Shown: one piece after another, positions 35,921-44,043 of the stretch | Layout: every line of letters starts with the position of its first letter | Numbering within the stretch: position 1 is the first letter of the stretch | Assembly: GCF_016863275.1 (NCBI RefSeq) | Contig: NZ_BOOO01000013.1 | Span: 248,001-312,000, forward strand | Length of the DNA: 64,000 nt | Direction: 5' to 3' | Origin: Planotetraspora mira | GTDB taxonomy: Bacteria; Actinomycetota; Actinomycetes; Streptosporangiales; Streptosporangiaceae | Program-made: the position numbers and the translations under genes | Notes under the pieces: model-generated | What the model was told of the DNA's origin: nothing | What the model saw: only the letters and a program-made list of their open reading frames with translations | The model's database searches: none

Positions 35921-36616
35921 GTGCGGGACATGCCCGAGGCCGACTTGCAGTCACCTGGCCCCGCCCTGCCGGCAGACGACGTCGTCGTGGAGGCCCTGCG
36001 CTGCGGCGACGAGGACATGTTCGCGGCGCTCCTCACGGCCTGGTCGCCGGGGATGTTGCAGGTCGCCCGCGCGTACGTCGCGGACGAGCACACGGCGGAG
36101 GACGTCGTCCAGGACGCGTGGGTGGGCGTGCTGCGCGGCATCGACAAGTTCGAGGCCCGGTCCGCCCTGCGCACCTGGGTCTACCGCATCGTCATCAACA
36201 GGGCCAAGACCCGGGGTGTCAACGACGCCCGCACGGTGCCCATGACGAGCCTCACCACGGCCAAGGAGGATTTCGACCCCGCCGTCGATCCCGGCGGTCC
36301 CCGGGGCGGCTCGCGCGGCGCCGACGATCCCCTCGCGCCGCCGCGGACGCCGGTCGCGTGGCCGTCCCCCGAGGGGGAGATCCTCGCCCTCGAGGTCCAT
36401 CAGCACATCGAGCGTGCGCTCGGCTCACTGCCCGCGCGGCAGCGGGTCGTGATAACACTGCGTGACATGCAGGGGTACAGCAGCGACGAGGTCTGCGCGC
36501 TTCTTGAGATCACCGCGGCGAACCAGCGGGTGCTGCTGCACCGTGCCAGGGCGTCGCTGCGCGGCACGCTGGACCGTTACCTGACGGCCCAGTCCGGCAA
36601 GGAGCCGACGCGATGA
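35921..36616 (+). CDS. ECF-type RNA polymerase sigma factor
   Basis: A 231-residue sigma-70 family protein with regions 2 and 4 only. Region 2 runs through FAALLTAWSPGMLQVARAYV, AEDVVQDAWVGVLRGIDKFE and ALRTWVYRIVINRAKT. A Gly/Pro-rich linker of about 45 residues is followed by region 4 (LPARQRVVITLRDMQGYSSDEVCALLEI, HRARASLRGTL). The start GTG 35921 has AGGAGGG nine bases upstream; ATG 35930 is an alternative. The stop overlaps the anti-sigma gene by 4 bp (ATGA), and the egt operon is divergent, so control of ergothioneine synthesis is plausible. Confidence 0.9.
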   Translation: MRDMPEADLQSPGPALPADDVVVEALRCGDEDMFAALLTAWSPGMLQVARAYVADEHTAEDVVQDAWVGVLRGIDKFEARSALRTWVYRIVINRAKTRGVNDARTVPMTSLTTAKEDFDPAVDPGGPRGGSRGADDPLAPPRTPVAWPSPEGEILALEVHQHIERALGSLPARQRVVITLRDMQGYSSDEVCALLEITAANQRVLLHRARASLRGTLDRYLTAQSGKEPTR

Positions 36617-36852
36617 CCACGATGAACTGCGACGAGTTCGTCCGCCTGGTCACCGCCTACCTCGACGAGGATCTCGAGGCGGGGACGGAACGACGCTTCA
36701 CCGGGCACATCGCCGAGTGCGGCGGCTGCGACGTCTACCTCCGGCAGATCCGCGTCACCGTCGCCGAACTCGGTCACCTGCCCGCCCACGGCCTGACCGA
36801 CCAGGCACGCGAAACCCTGCTCAACGCGTTCCGCGACTGGTCGGCCAGGTAG
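36613..36852 (+). CDS. Zinc-binding anti-sigma factor (RsrA-like ZAS)
   Basis: A 79-residue soluble protein with no membrane segment. It carries the ZAS zinc motif H-x3-C-x2-C at His32, Cys36 and Cys39, plus Cys6 at 26 residues before the His. In Streptomyces RsrA the zinc ligands are Cys11, His37, Cys41 and Cys44, so the spacing 26-4-3 is identical. RsrA releases SigR on disulfide stress. It should bind the sigma factor encoded immediately upstream, with which it overlaps by 4 bp. Redox response is inferred from the residue pattern and from the adjacent thiol-synthesis operon. Confidence 0.85.
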   Translation: MTTMNCDEFVRLVTAYLDEDLEAGTERRFTGHIAECGGCDVYLRQIRVTVAELGHLPAHGLTDQARETLLNAFRDWSAR

Positions 36853-36870
36853 GGCGCTTCCATCAGCGTG

Positions 36871-38553
36871 TCAGGGGCGCTCGGTCTCCAGTCGCGCGGT
36901 CAGGTCGGCGGTGATCTCGGTCGTCGCCCTCAGCGCGGGGTCGAGCGGGCGCAGGTAGGTCTGCTGGACGCCCGGCACCCGGTCCTCCACGACGAACGTG
37001 GCCCTGGTGTACGCCTCGGAGCCCGGTGTCTGCACGTGCGGCAGCACCTTGAAGTCGGCGGTCATGGCGTCGCGCTCGATCCTCGTCAGCACATAGCCGC
37101 GCTGGTTGTTGTAGAACTTCAGATGCGGGTTGATCGCCAGGTAGGGGTGCGTGGCCGGATCGGAGTCCGCGCCGTCGCCGCCGGTGCTGATCGAGGTGGC
37201 GACCAGTTCGGAACCCACCGACCGGCCCGTCGGGTCGTCGTAGTCGAGCTTGAGGTCGCTGGCCCAGTGGGCGTGCACGTCCCCGGTGAGCACGACGGCG
37301 TTGCGGACCTTGGCGTCCACCCACCCCTGGGTGATGCGCTGCCGGGAGGCGACGTACCCGTCCCAGGCGTCCTGACTGGTCACCTTGGCGGGACCCGCGT
37401 TGTTGTCGCGCTGTGCGAAGAAGACCTGCTGCCCGATGACGTCCCACCGGGCCTCGGACCTGCGGAAGCCGTCCAGCAGCCACGCCTCCTGCTCGGCGCC
37501 CGTGATGGAGCGGGCCGGGTCGGAGGCCTCCGGGCAGTCGTCGTAGCCGTCGCCGCAGCCCTGGTCGCTGCGGAACTGCCGGGTGTCGAGCATGTGGAAG
37601 GTGGCCAGGCGCCCCCAGCGGATCCGCCGGTAGAGCTGCATGTCGATGCCGTGCGGAATGGAGGCGCGGCGCAGCGGCATGTTCTCGTAGTAGGCGCGGA
37701 ACGCGGCCTCGCGGCGGGCCAGGAAGTTCGGCTGCGGAATCGAGGGGTTCTCCGGGACCTCGTCGGCCCAGTTGTTGTCGAGTTCGTGGTCGTCCCAGAC
37801 CACGAGCCACGGCGCGGCGGCGTGGGCGGCCTGCAGGTCCGGGTCGGCCTTGTACTGGGCGTGCCGCTGCCGGTACCCGGCGAGGGTCTCGGTCTCGGGG
37901 CCCTCGTGGTCGCGGACGTTGCCGCCGGGGATGGTGTAGGTGTCCCTGGTGTACTCGTACTGGTAGTCGCCCAGGTGCAGGACGAGGTCGGGGCAGTCCT
38001 CGGCCAGCCGCCGGTACGACGTGAAGTAACCGTGCTCGTACTGGGCGCACGAGACGAACGCCATGGTGAGCGGACCGCCGAACGACGACGGGCGCGGCGC
38101 GGTCCTGGCCCGGCCGGTGGGGGACAGATAGGGGCCGGTCCTGAAGCGGTACCAGTAGTCGCGGTCGGGCGAGAGGCCGTTCACCTCCACATGGACGCTG
38201 TGCCCCCACTGCGGGGTGGCCTCCGCGATGCCGGTGCGCACCACGTGACGGCAGCGCTCGTCGGAGTAGACCTGCCACATCACCGGAAACGACCACGGGG
38301 GCATGCCGCCCATGCCGTCCTCGGCGAGAGGGGCCGGGGCCAGGCGCGTCCAGATGACGAAGCCGGCATGGTCGGGGTCGCCCGAGGCGACGCCGAGGGT
38401 GAACGGGTCGGTGAGCAGGCCACGGGAGGCCAGACTCTTCGCGGTCTCCACGGCCGGGTCGGGTGCGGCGAGGGCGGGGGCGGACGGCAGGGCTGTGACC
38501 GCTCCCGCGGCCAGACCGGTGACAAGGAAGGATCGTCGATCGAGGTGCGGCAC
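36871..38553 (-). CDS. phoD: Alkaline phosphatase D (PhoD), Tat-exported
   Basis: A 560-residue PhoD-family phosphodiesterase/phosphomonoesterase. It opens with a twin-arginine signal (DRRSFLVTGLAAGA, Arg6-Arg7, cut near ALA). Domain marks are DPFTLGVASGDP, VIWTRLAP, LTMAFVSCAQYEHGYF, LVLHLGDYQYEY, VVWDDHELDNNW and VLTGDVHAHWASD, covering the Fe/Ca site residues. It hydrolyses organic phosphate esters outside the cell during phosphate need. GTG 38553 has AGGAG five bases upstream and puts the arginines in the right place; an upstream start at 38628 would not. I see no clear PHO box. Confidence 0.9.
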   Translation of the reverse strand: MPHLDRRSFLVTGLAAGAVTALPSAPALAAPDPAVETAKSLASRGLLTDPFTLGVASGDPDHAGFVIWTRLAPAPLAEDGMGGMPPWSFPVMWQVYSDERCRHVVRTGIAEATPQWGHSVHVEVNGLSPDRDYWYRFRTGPYLSPTGRARTAPRPSSFGGPLTMAFVSCAQYEHGYFTSYRRLAEDCPDLVLHLGDYQYEYTRDTYTIPGGNVRDHEGPETETLAGYRQRHAQYKADPDLQAAHAAAPWLVVWDDHELDNNWADEVPENPSIPQPNFLARREAAFRAYYENMPLRRASIPHGIDMQLYRRIRWGRLATFHMLDTRQFRSDQGCGDGYDDCPEASDPARSITGAEQEAWLLDGFRRSEARWDVIGQQVFFAQRDNNAGPAKVTSQDAWDGYVASRQRITQGWVDAKVRNAVVLTGDVHAHWASDLKLDYDDPTGRSVGSELVATSISTGGDGADSDPATHPYLAINPHLKFYNNQRGYVLTRIERDAMTADFKVLPHVQTPGSEAYTRATFVVEDRVPGVQQTYLRPLDPALRATTEITADLTARLETERP

Positions 38554-38760
38554 AAGTGCTCCTAGGGCGATCCGGGAGAGGGACCACCGTAGCCTGACCG
38601 TCCGGCATGACTCTTTGGTTAACTCCAACTGTCACGAATAAGGCGGAATGTGCCCCCGGAACCGCGTCCCCCGCGCCGTACGCGCCGATCCCTGGCCACC
38701 GAGAAAACCGTTCGTGGCCGCAGGGCCCGCCGTGTCACCGTGGTAGCCCGAGGAGGGAGC

Positions 38761-40164
38761 GTGCCGGTGGCGTCGATCGTCGTTTGCGGCGGAAGCGTGG
38801 TGGGATCGGCGGCGGCACTCATGCTGGCGCGTGACGGGCACTGCGTGACCGTGCTGGAGGCGGACCCGGGCGGGCCGCCGTCCGGCCCCGCCCGCGTGTG
38901 GACCTCCTGGGACAGAAGGGGCGTGCCGCAGTTCCGCCAGGCGCACAACCTGCTGCCGCGGTTCTGGCGCGTCCTGGAGGCCGAACTGCCGGAGGTGATC
39001 GGCCGCCTGCTGGAGTCGGGCTGCGTGTGGATGGACGCGCTGACACCCATGCCACCGGGGATCACCGACCGGGCGCCGCGTCCCGGCGACGACCGCTTCC
39101 GGTACATGGCCGGGCGACGCCCGGTCATCGAGGCCGCGTTCTCCGCCGCCGCGCAGGAGGAGCCCGGTGTGACCGTGCGCCGCGGCGTCCGGGTCGCGGG
39201 CCTCCTCGTGGGCGCCGGCCCGTCGCAGGGCACGCCCCACGTGGCCGGAGTGCGGACGGCGGACGGGGAGGAGATACGGGCCGACCTCGTGGTGGACGCC
39301 ATGGGCCGGCGCACGCCGTCCTCGGACTGGCTGGAGGGCATCGGCGCACGCAGGCCGTGGACGGAGGGCGAGGTAGGCGGCTTCGTCTACCACACCCGCT
39401 ACTTCAGCGGGCCTGACCTGCCGATCCGCAGGGGCGCGCCGTTCACCCCGATGGGCACGTTCTCGTTGCTGACCATTCCCGGCGACAACGGCACGTGGTC
39501 GGTGACGGTCGTCTCCTCGCGGAAGGACGCGCCGTTCAGGGCGCTGCGCGACCCCGGCACCTTCACACGTCTCGTGCGCGCCTGTCCCGCGCACGCCCAG
39601 TGGGTCGCGGGAACGCCCATCACCGAGGTCCTGACCATGGCGGGGATCCTCGACCGACGCCGCCGGTTCGTCGTCGGCGGCCGCCCCGTGACCACCGGGT
39701 TCGCCGCTGTCGGTGACGCGGTGGCCTGCACCGACCCCACGGCCGGCAGGGGGCTGAGCCTGGGGCTCGTCAACGCGCGACTCCTACGGGACGCCGTCCG
39801 CAAGCATGTGGACGACCCGGCGACGTTCCCCGAGGCTCTGGACGAGGCGACCGAGCAGTCGCTCACGCCGTACTACCGGGACCAGGTCTCCACCGACCAG
39901 GCGCGGATCGCCGAGATGGACGCGCTACGCCAAGGTGTGGAGCCGCGGTCCCCGGACACCGCCATGGCCCGGTTCGAGGCGGCCGCCTTCTCCGACCCCG
40001 ACGTCTTCCGCGCCCTCCTGGAGACGGCGACGTGCCTGGCGTCGCCCGCGGACGTCCTCGCGCGCCCGGAGCTTCAGGCCAGGCTGGACCAGGTGGGCCC
40101 GGTGGAGGCTCCCCGGATCCCCGACCCCGATCGCGAGCGCCTGCTCAGGCTGCTCGCGGAATGA
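38761..40164 (+). CDS. FAD-dependent oxidoreductase
   Basis: A 467-residue flavoprotein of the p-hydroxybenzoate-hydroxylase/geranylgeranyl-reductase superfamily. The dinucleotide fold is VVCGGSVVGSAAALMLARDGH with the acidic VLEAD at the end of strand two. The second FAD motif is FAAVGDAVACTDPTAGRGLSLGL. The middle has VVDAMGRRTPSSDWL. Related proteins are annotated as squalene-epoxidase-like or halogenase-like; the substrate is unknown. GTG 38761 is preceded by GAGGAGGG, and the domain starts right there. It is divergent from phoD. Confidence 0.8.
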   Translation: MPVASIVVCGGSVVGSAAALMLARDGHCVTVLEADPGGPPSGPARVWTSWDRRGVPQFRQAHNLLPRFWRVLEAELPEVIGRLLESGCVWMDALTPMPPGITDRAPRPGDDRFRYMAGRRPVIEAAFSAAAQEEPGVTVRRGVRVAGLLVGAGPSQGTPHVAGVRTADGEEIRADLVVDAMGRRTPSSDWLEGIGARRPWTEGEVGGFVYHTRYFSGPDLPIRRGAPFTPMGTFSLLTIPGDNGTWSVTVVSSRKDAPFRALRDPGTFTRLVRACPAHAQWVAGTPITEVLTMAGILDRRRRFVVGGRPVTTGFAAVGDAVACTDPTAGRGLSLGLVNARLLRDAVRKHVDDPATFPEALDEATEQSLTPYYRDQVSTDQARIAEMDALRQGVEPRSPDTAMARFEAAAFSDPDVFRALLETATCLASPADVLARPELQARLDQVGPVEAPRIPDPDRERLLRLLAE

Positions 40165-40179
40165 CCGCGGACTCCTGGC

Positions 40180-40495
40180 CGGCATCGCCTCAGGCATGGC
40201 ATACGTGTCCCCGACCTCGGCGCCAAGGAGGCGCTGCTGGCGGGCGACGGCGATATCTGCCTCACTACCGCACTGCGACGGATATACGAGGATCCTCATC
40301 CGGCTGGAGCGGATCGCCGTGCCGAACTCCAGGTACTGATCGCAGAGTCCCGGCTTGACCACGTTCCCAAGCGTCTCGCCGCCGCTTATCTCGCCGCCTC
40401 CTGCTACATGCAATGGGCGCAGGACTGCAGCTCTCCACCCACTTCGGCGCGGGCCCACGACTTCAATTCACCGAGCTCGCCACAGTATTTGACGT
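40180..40495 (+). pseudogene. Possible decayed coding fragment
   Basis: One frame reads as a plausible protein C-terminus (VPDLGAKEALLAGDGD, LRRIYEDPHPAGADRRAEL, SRLDHVPKRLAAAYLAAS) and has typical codon use, but no start codon or ribosome site exists for it. It overlaps the small gene on the other strand at its 3' end. I do not recognise the family. It may be the tail of a gene whose beginning was lost. Confidence 0.3.
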
Positions 40496-40670
40496 AGTCG
40501 CCGGTCCATCGTGCGCCCCGGGCGGGAGTCCCTGTGATGAAAACACACGTGGCACGGTGCAGTCGCAGGTATTTCGGGGTGGGAGTACGCGGGGTGTTCA
40601 CGACGAAATCGTCGGGATGCTCAGCCAGCCAATTCAGGTAGCCGGCGTCGTCATCAATGAAGGGCGACAT
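40404..40670 (-). CDS. Small uncharacterised protein with Cys-x-x-Cys tail
   Basis: An 88-residue protein resembling a short, uncharacterised actinomycete family. It has GYLNWLAEHPDDFVVNTPRTP, YLRLHRATC, the middle ARGARWTGDYVKYCGELGELKSWA and a final CAHC. Four cysteines could bind a metal. Similar domains occur alone or at the ends of other proteins, and no function is known to me. ATG 40670 fits the family start; an in-frame ATG at 40727 would add 19 residues. Its surroundings are low in recognisable genes, suggesting an accessory patch. Confidence 0.65.
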   Translation of the reverse strand: MSPFIDDDAGYLNWLAEHPDDFVVNTPRTPTPKYLRLHRATCVFITGTPARGARWTGDYVKYCGELGELKSWARAEVGGELQSCAHCM

Positions 40671-40751
40671 GTGGCCATGCTGCCCGCGCACAGATGAATC
40701 CGCCGGGATTCCGGCAATTCTTTCCATCGTGAGTTGAGGCGGGACGTTCGG

Positions 40752-41921
40752 TTAGAAGGTGTCCGCGCGGAGCAGGCCGGTGGGGAAGTGGTGGAGTGAG
40801 CGCGCGCCGTCGGCCGTGATCTCGAACATCTCCCCGGTCTGCACGCCGGCCCGCAGGTCGGTGGTGCAGACGTTCGGCTGCACGACCACGGTCATCCCCT
40901 CTTCCAGCGGGAGAAGGTCCCGTCCGGACGGCTCGGACCGGTGGCTGAGCACCGGGGGCAGGTAGCCGCCGCCGAGCCCGTGCACGAGGTCGTCGACGGT
41001 GGTGAATCCCGCGTCGAGCACCAGGTCTGCCGCCTTCCGCAGATCGAGCGGCAGAGCGCCCGGGCGGAGCAGTCCCGACATGGCCGCGAGCGCGGCGTCG
41101 GCGACATCGTGCAGTTCGCGGTAGAGAGGCGTCGGTTCCGCGTCGACGGTGACGGTCCGCAACAACTGGCCGGGATAGTCGGGGCCCCACGTGGTGCTCA
41201 GTTCGAAGACCACGACCGAGCCGGACTCCAGCAGGCGGGAGGTCGGCCACTGACCGGGCGCGCACCGGTCCGGCGACTCCATCGACGTCGCCGCGACGTA
41301 GTGGATGTGGTTCGCGCCGCCGATCGAGGCGTAGGCCGACTCGACCGCCGCCACCAGGTCCAGCTCCGTCGCGCCCGGGACCGCCGCCGACACCAGCGCG
41401 GCGGCCGACAGGTCGGTGAGCGCCGCGGCGTGGCGCAGCCAGGCCATCTCCTCGTCGCTCTTTCGTGCGCGCAGCCTGCCGTACTCTCCGTCGAGCTCCA
41501 CCACGGCGGCCACGCCGTCGAGAGCGGTGCGGAGGCTGACCGGCACCGGGCCGATCGTGCCGACTCGCCGCACGGTCCCGAGCGTCGACAGCACCGTGTC
41601 CGGCGTCCGCTCGACGATCGGGGCGACCTCGCAGCCTGTCGCCAGGCGGCGCGCGTTCGGCACGTGGTTGGGGAAGCTCACGAGGAGAGCGGGTGGGGCG
41701 CCCGGTCGCAGCACCGCGACCGCCTCGCGCGTCACCGGCCACCCGGTCAGCCAGGGAACCGCGTTCCCGAACTTGTTGGCGCCGTAGGCGATCACGGCGT
41801 CGAGTTCGTGCCGCGTGGCGAGCTCGTCCGTCGCGGCCCGCCTCCGGGCCATCTCCGCGTCGGAGAAATCGGGTGGTGGCGTCCCCACACCCCGGGACAG
41901 AAGGCTCGGTCGCGTCGACAT
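40752..41921 (-). CDS. M24-family (Xaa-Pro peptidase/creatinase-like) protein
   Basis: A 389-residue two-domain protein: a creatinase/prolidase N-terminal domain (about 30-150) and a pita-bread C-terminal domain. The catalytic His is in DDLVHGLGGGYLPP, and the late acidic ligands in LEEGMTVVVQPN and GEMFEITADG. In place of the usual first two Asp ligands (D-x-G...S-D-x-T-R) it reads VFELSTTWGPDYPGQLLRT, so the first is Glu and the second is missing. It may use an altered metal site or act like metal-free creatinase. ATG 41921 is chosen. Three AGTGCA copies lie just upstream. Confidence 0.8.
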   Translation of the reverse strand: MSTRPSLLSRGVGTPPPDFSDAEMARRRAATDELATRHELDAVIAYGANKFGNAVPWLTGWPVTREAVAVLRPGAPPALLVSFPNHVPNARRLATGCEVAPIVERTPDTVLSTLGTVRRVGTIGPVPVSLRTALDGVAAVVELDGEYGRLRARKSDEEMAWLRHAAALTDLSAAALVSAAVPGATELDLVAAVESAYASIGGANHIHYVAATSMESPDRCAPGQWPTSRLLESGSVVVFELSTTWGPDYPGQLLRTVTVDAEPTPLYRELHDVADAALAAMSGLLRPGALPLDLRKAADLVLDAGFTTVDDLVHGLGGGYLPPVLSHRSEPSGRDLLPLEEGMTVVVQPNVCTTDLRAGVQTGEMFEITADGARSLHHFPTGLLRADTF

Positions 41922-42265
41922 GGAGTGCACTGTAACGGCTATGCACTCGTTTGCACTAGATGGGATGTAAGGCCCGATGCGCGTGCTGGCGGACACGGCG
42001 TTGAAGGCGACGCGGGGTGTCGTGGGGAAGGCGTCGACGTCGCCGATGGTGTTGTCGTCGGCTGGGAACATTCCGCTGACGTGCATGGTCGAGGTGGCAG
42101 AGTTCCCGCAATCTGGGGAGTATCGGTCGACGATCGTCGGTCCGCTGAGAGAGCTTTCAGGGGGAACGGATGGGGCCACGACAAGACGCGCCACGCGGCG
42201 CATTTGCCGAAACCGGTGACGGATCAAGCGGCGGGGCCGCCGTATGGACCATTCGGGATCGCGAG
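41922..42265. other. Intergenic region of unclear content
   Basis: About 340 bp. Three AGTGCA repeats at about 41927-41957 (minus strand) sit at the M24 gene promoter. The rest is open in several frames but shows no ribosome site, no recognisable protein and no strong hairpin. It may be remnants of a lost gene. Confidence 0.35.
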
Positions 42266-42547
42266 ATGAGCGACGAGATGGCCCTGGCGGGCGCGAAGAT
42301 TCTCGATACCTCGGCTGATCTCCCGGATCGAGTTGCCGCCCTGGGCGAGTTGGCGAACCTGGATGCCGAAAGGGCGATTCAGATTGCGATCAATGTGACT
42401 GAGAATGCAGAAGAGCCCTCTGACGTGCTCATTGCCATGGGAAAAGAGCTGGCTCGAATTGCTTCGAACAGTCGCTGGCTTACAGAATTCGAAGTCAGGA
42501 ACATTGGTGACGCGGCTTTCGAAGCATACTGTGAACACCTCAAATAG
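42266..42547 (+). CDS. Small hypothetical protein, helical repeat-like
   Basis: I do not recognise this 93-residue protein. It is acidic and predicted helical, with two HEAT-like helix pairs (LPDRVAALGELANLDAERAIQIAINV and DVLIAMGKELARIASNS). The DNA has clearly lower GC and more AT-ending codons than the neighbours, a sign of recent arrival. ATG 42266 (MSDEM) is the most likely start, though its ribosome site is weak. Lone small helical proteins of this sort are sometimes immunity or antitoxin partners; no toxin gene is visible beside it. Confidence 0.55.
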   Translation: MSDEMALAGAKILDTSADLPDRVAALGELANLDAERAIQIAINVTENAEEPSDVLIAMGKELARIASNSRWLTEFEVRNIGDAAFEAYCEHLK

Positions 42548-42616
42548 CTCTAGATTGATTCATTCAATCGCGTTCACGGTGTGATCCGGGCCGCTCATAC
42601 GTGAAGTGGCATTCGC

Positions 42617-43564
42617 TCAGGTACGGCGGGCGCGGGCGCGGCGTTTGCCCTCGTGCATGGCCTGGACGCGGGCGATCGGGATCGTGTGGCCCTCCTCCAC
42701 CAGATCGGACGGCAACTCCTGCGGCTCGGGCATGAGCTCGGTCCACGGGTCGCCGTCGCCGAGCAGCCCGGCTGCGGTGTGCACGGTGAAGTCCGACGGG
42801 GAGACGCGATCGAGGTCGTCCCAGGCGACGGGGAAGGACACCGGCACGCCCGGCCGCACGCGCGGGCTGTAGGCCGCCACGACCGTGGCCCCGCCCGCGC
42901 GGGTCGAGTCGAGGAACACCTTGCCTCCCCGGTCCTCCCGGATGAACGCGGTCGTCGCGAGGGCCGGGTCGAGGCGTTCGGCGCGCGCGGCGACCGCGCG
43001 AGTGGCCGCGGCCACGTCCCATATGTCCGCCGCTGCGAGGGGGACGAACACGTGCACGCCCTTGGCGCCGCTGGTCTTGACCGCGCCCGCCAACCCCGCG
43101 TCCGACAACGCCTGCCGCACCAGGTGGGCGGCGCGTACGGCCATGCCGAACGCGTCACCTTCCGGCGGGTCGAGGTCGAGCACGAGATGGGTCTGGTGTC
43201 CCGGTTCGCCGGCGCGCATCAGGGCCGGGTGGTACTCGACGGCCCGCTGGTTGGCGAACCACAACAAGGTGGGGCGGTCGTCGCAGAGGGCGTAGGACAC
43301 CTCCCGCTTCGAACTCTCGGCCCAGACCGTGACCGTCCGCACGAACGGCGGGGCGTACTTCGGGACGTTCTTCTGCATGAAGGGGTCCTGGCCCGCACGC
43401 ACCCGGATCACCGACAGCGGCCGGTCGCGCAGGGCCGCCACCGCTCGATCGCTCACGGCGTCCAGGTAGTCCACCAGATCACGCTTGCTCGCACCGGCCC
43501 CGTCGAACAGCGGCTGGTCGAGATTCGTGAGCGACACTCCGTCCCGCACCTCATCGCTGGTCAC
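42617..43564 (-). CDS. LigD-type DNA polymerase/primase domain protein, stand-alone
   Basis: A 315-residue protein made only of the AEP-superfamily polymerase domain of LigD, used in bacterial non-homologous end joining. The metal-binding pair is LDLDPP; the nucleotide motif is KTSGAKGVHVFVPL; the third motif GKVFLDSTRA leads into VVAAYSPRVRPGVPVSFPVAWDDLD. The N-terminus (GVSLTNLDQPLF, RDLVDYLDAVSD) is also canonical. No ligase or nuclease domain and no Ku gene are nearby; actinomycetes often encode these separately. GTG 43564 is chosen; GTG 43603 would add 13 residues. Confidence 0.9.
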   Translation of the reverse strand: MTSDEVRDGVSLTNLDQPLFDGAGASKRDLVDYLDAVSDRAVAALRDRPLSVIRVRAGQDPFMQKNVPKYAPPFVRTVTVWAESSKREVSYALCDDRPTLLWFANQRAVEYHPALMRAGEPGHQTHLVLDLDPPEGDAFGMAVRAAHLVRQALSDAGLAGAVKTSGAKGVHVFVPLAAADIWDVAAATRAVAARAERLDPALATTAFIREDRGGKVFLDSTRAGGATVVAAYSPRVRPGVPVSFPVAWDDLDRVSPSDFTVHTAAGLLGDGDPWTELMPEPQELPSDLVEEGHTIPIARVQAMHEGKRRARARRT

Positions 43565-43865
43565 CAGCCCACCATGCCGACGCCGCGGCGAGAGGTCAAC
43601 CACGCGTCACACGTGATACCGGGCGACGGCCGAGATGAAACCCTCGTGAAACCGGTGCCGGATACCTTTGCCCCGACCAGCGCGACGTCCGTCCGATGGG
43701 GGCCACGGGGGCCCATGGCCGGACCCGCGCTGAAAGTCGCCGGCGGGATGACCAGTTACGGGGGCGCTGGTGATGTCACGGTGATACACCGCTCTCCTGG
43801 CGGTGGCGGCGCCGCCGGGAGAGCGGCCGACGACGTGCTCGACGAGGACCCTGGGGAGAACACCG
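43565..43865. other. Intergenic region with a strong hairpin before the peptide gene
   Basis: About 300 bp without a convincing gene. A stem of 15 bp with one G-T pair (43789-43803 with 43812-43826, 8-nt loop) lies 40 bp before the small peptide ATG. It could be an attenuator, an RNA-stability element or a terminator of upstream transcription. Confidence 0.6.
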
Positions 43866-44021
43866 ATGAAGAAGAAGACGGTGGCGGCGTTCGTCGCGCT
43901 CGTCGTCGCGGCCGTTCTCGGCGGCGGTGTCTCGCCGGCCGCGGCGGTCTCGTCGTGCGGTGAGAAGGTGTTCACCTGCGACAGCACCTGGATGGATCCC
44001 GGTCCCGCCAACGGCTCGTGA
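43866..44021 (+). CDS. Very small secreted peptide with two cysteines
   Basis: A 51-residue precursor. Lys2-Lys4, a hydrophobic core (TVAAFVALVVAAVLGGGV) and SPAAA form a textbook signal peptide, cut near residue 27. The mature part of about 24 residues has Cys-x6-Cys (SSCGEKVFTC) and an acidic-aromatic tail (DSTWMDPGP). GGGGAGA lies before the ATG. I know no family for it. A disulfide-closed small secreted peptide could be a signal, toxin or structural factor. It ends 22 bp from the convergent SARP regulator gene. Confidence 0.6.
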   Translation: MKKKTVAAFVALVVAAVLGGGVSPAAAVSSCGEKVFTCDSTWMDPGPANGS

Positions 44022-44043
44022 CGGTGGGGGTCGGGTGACCGGG

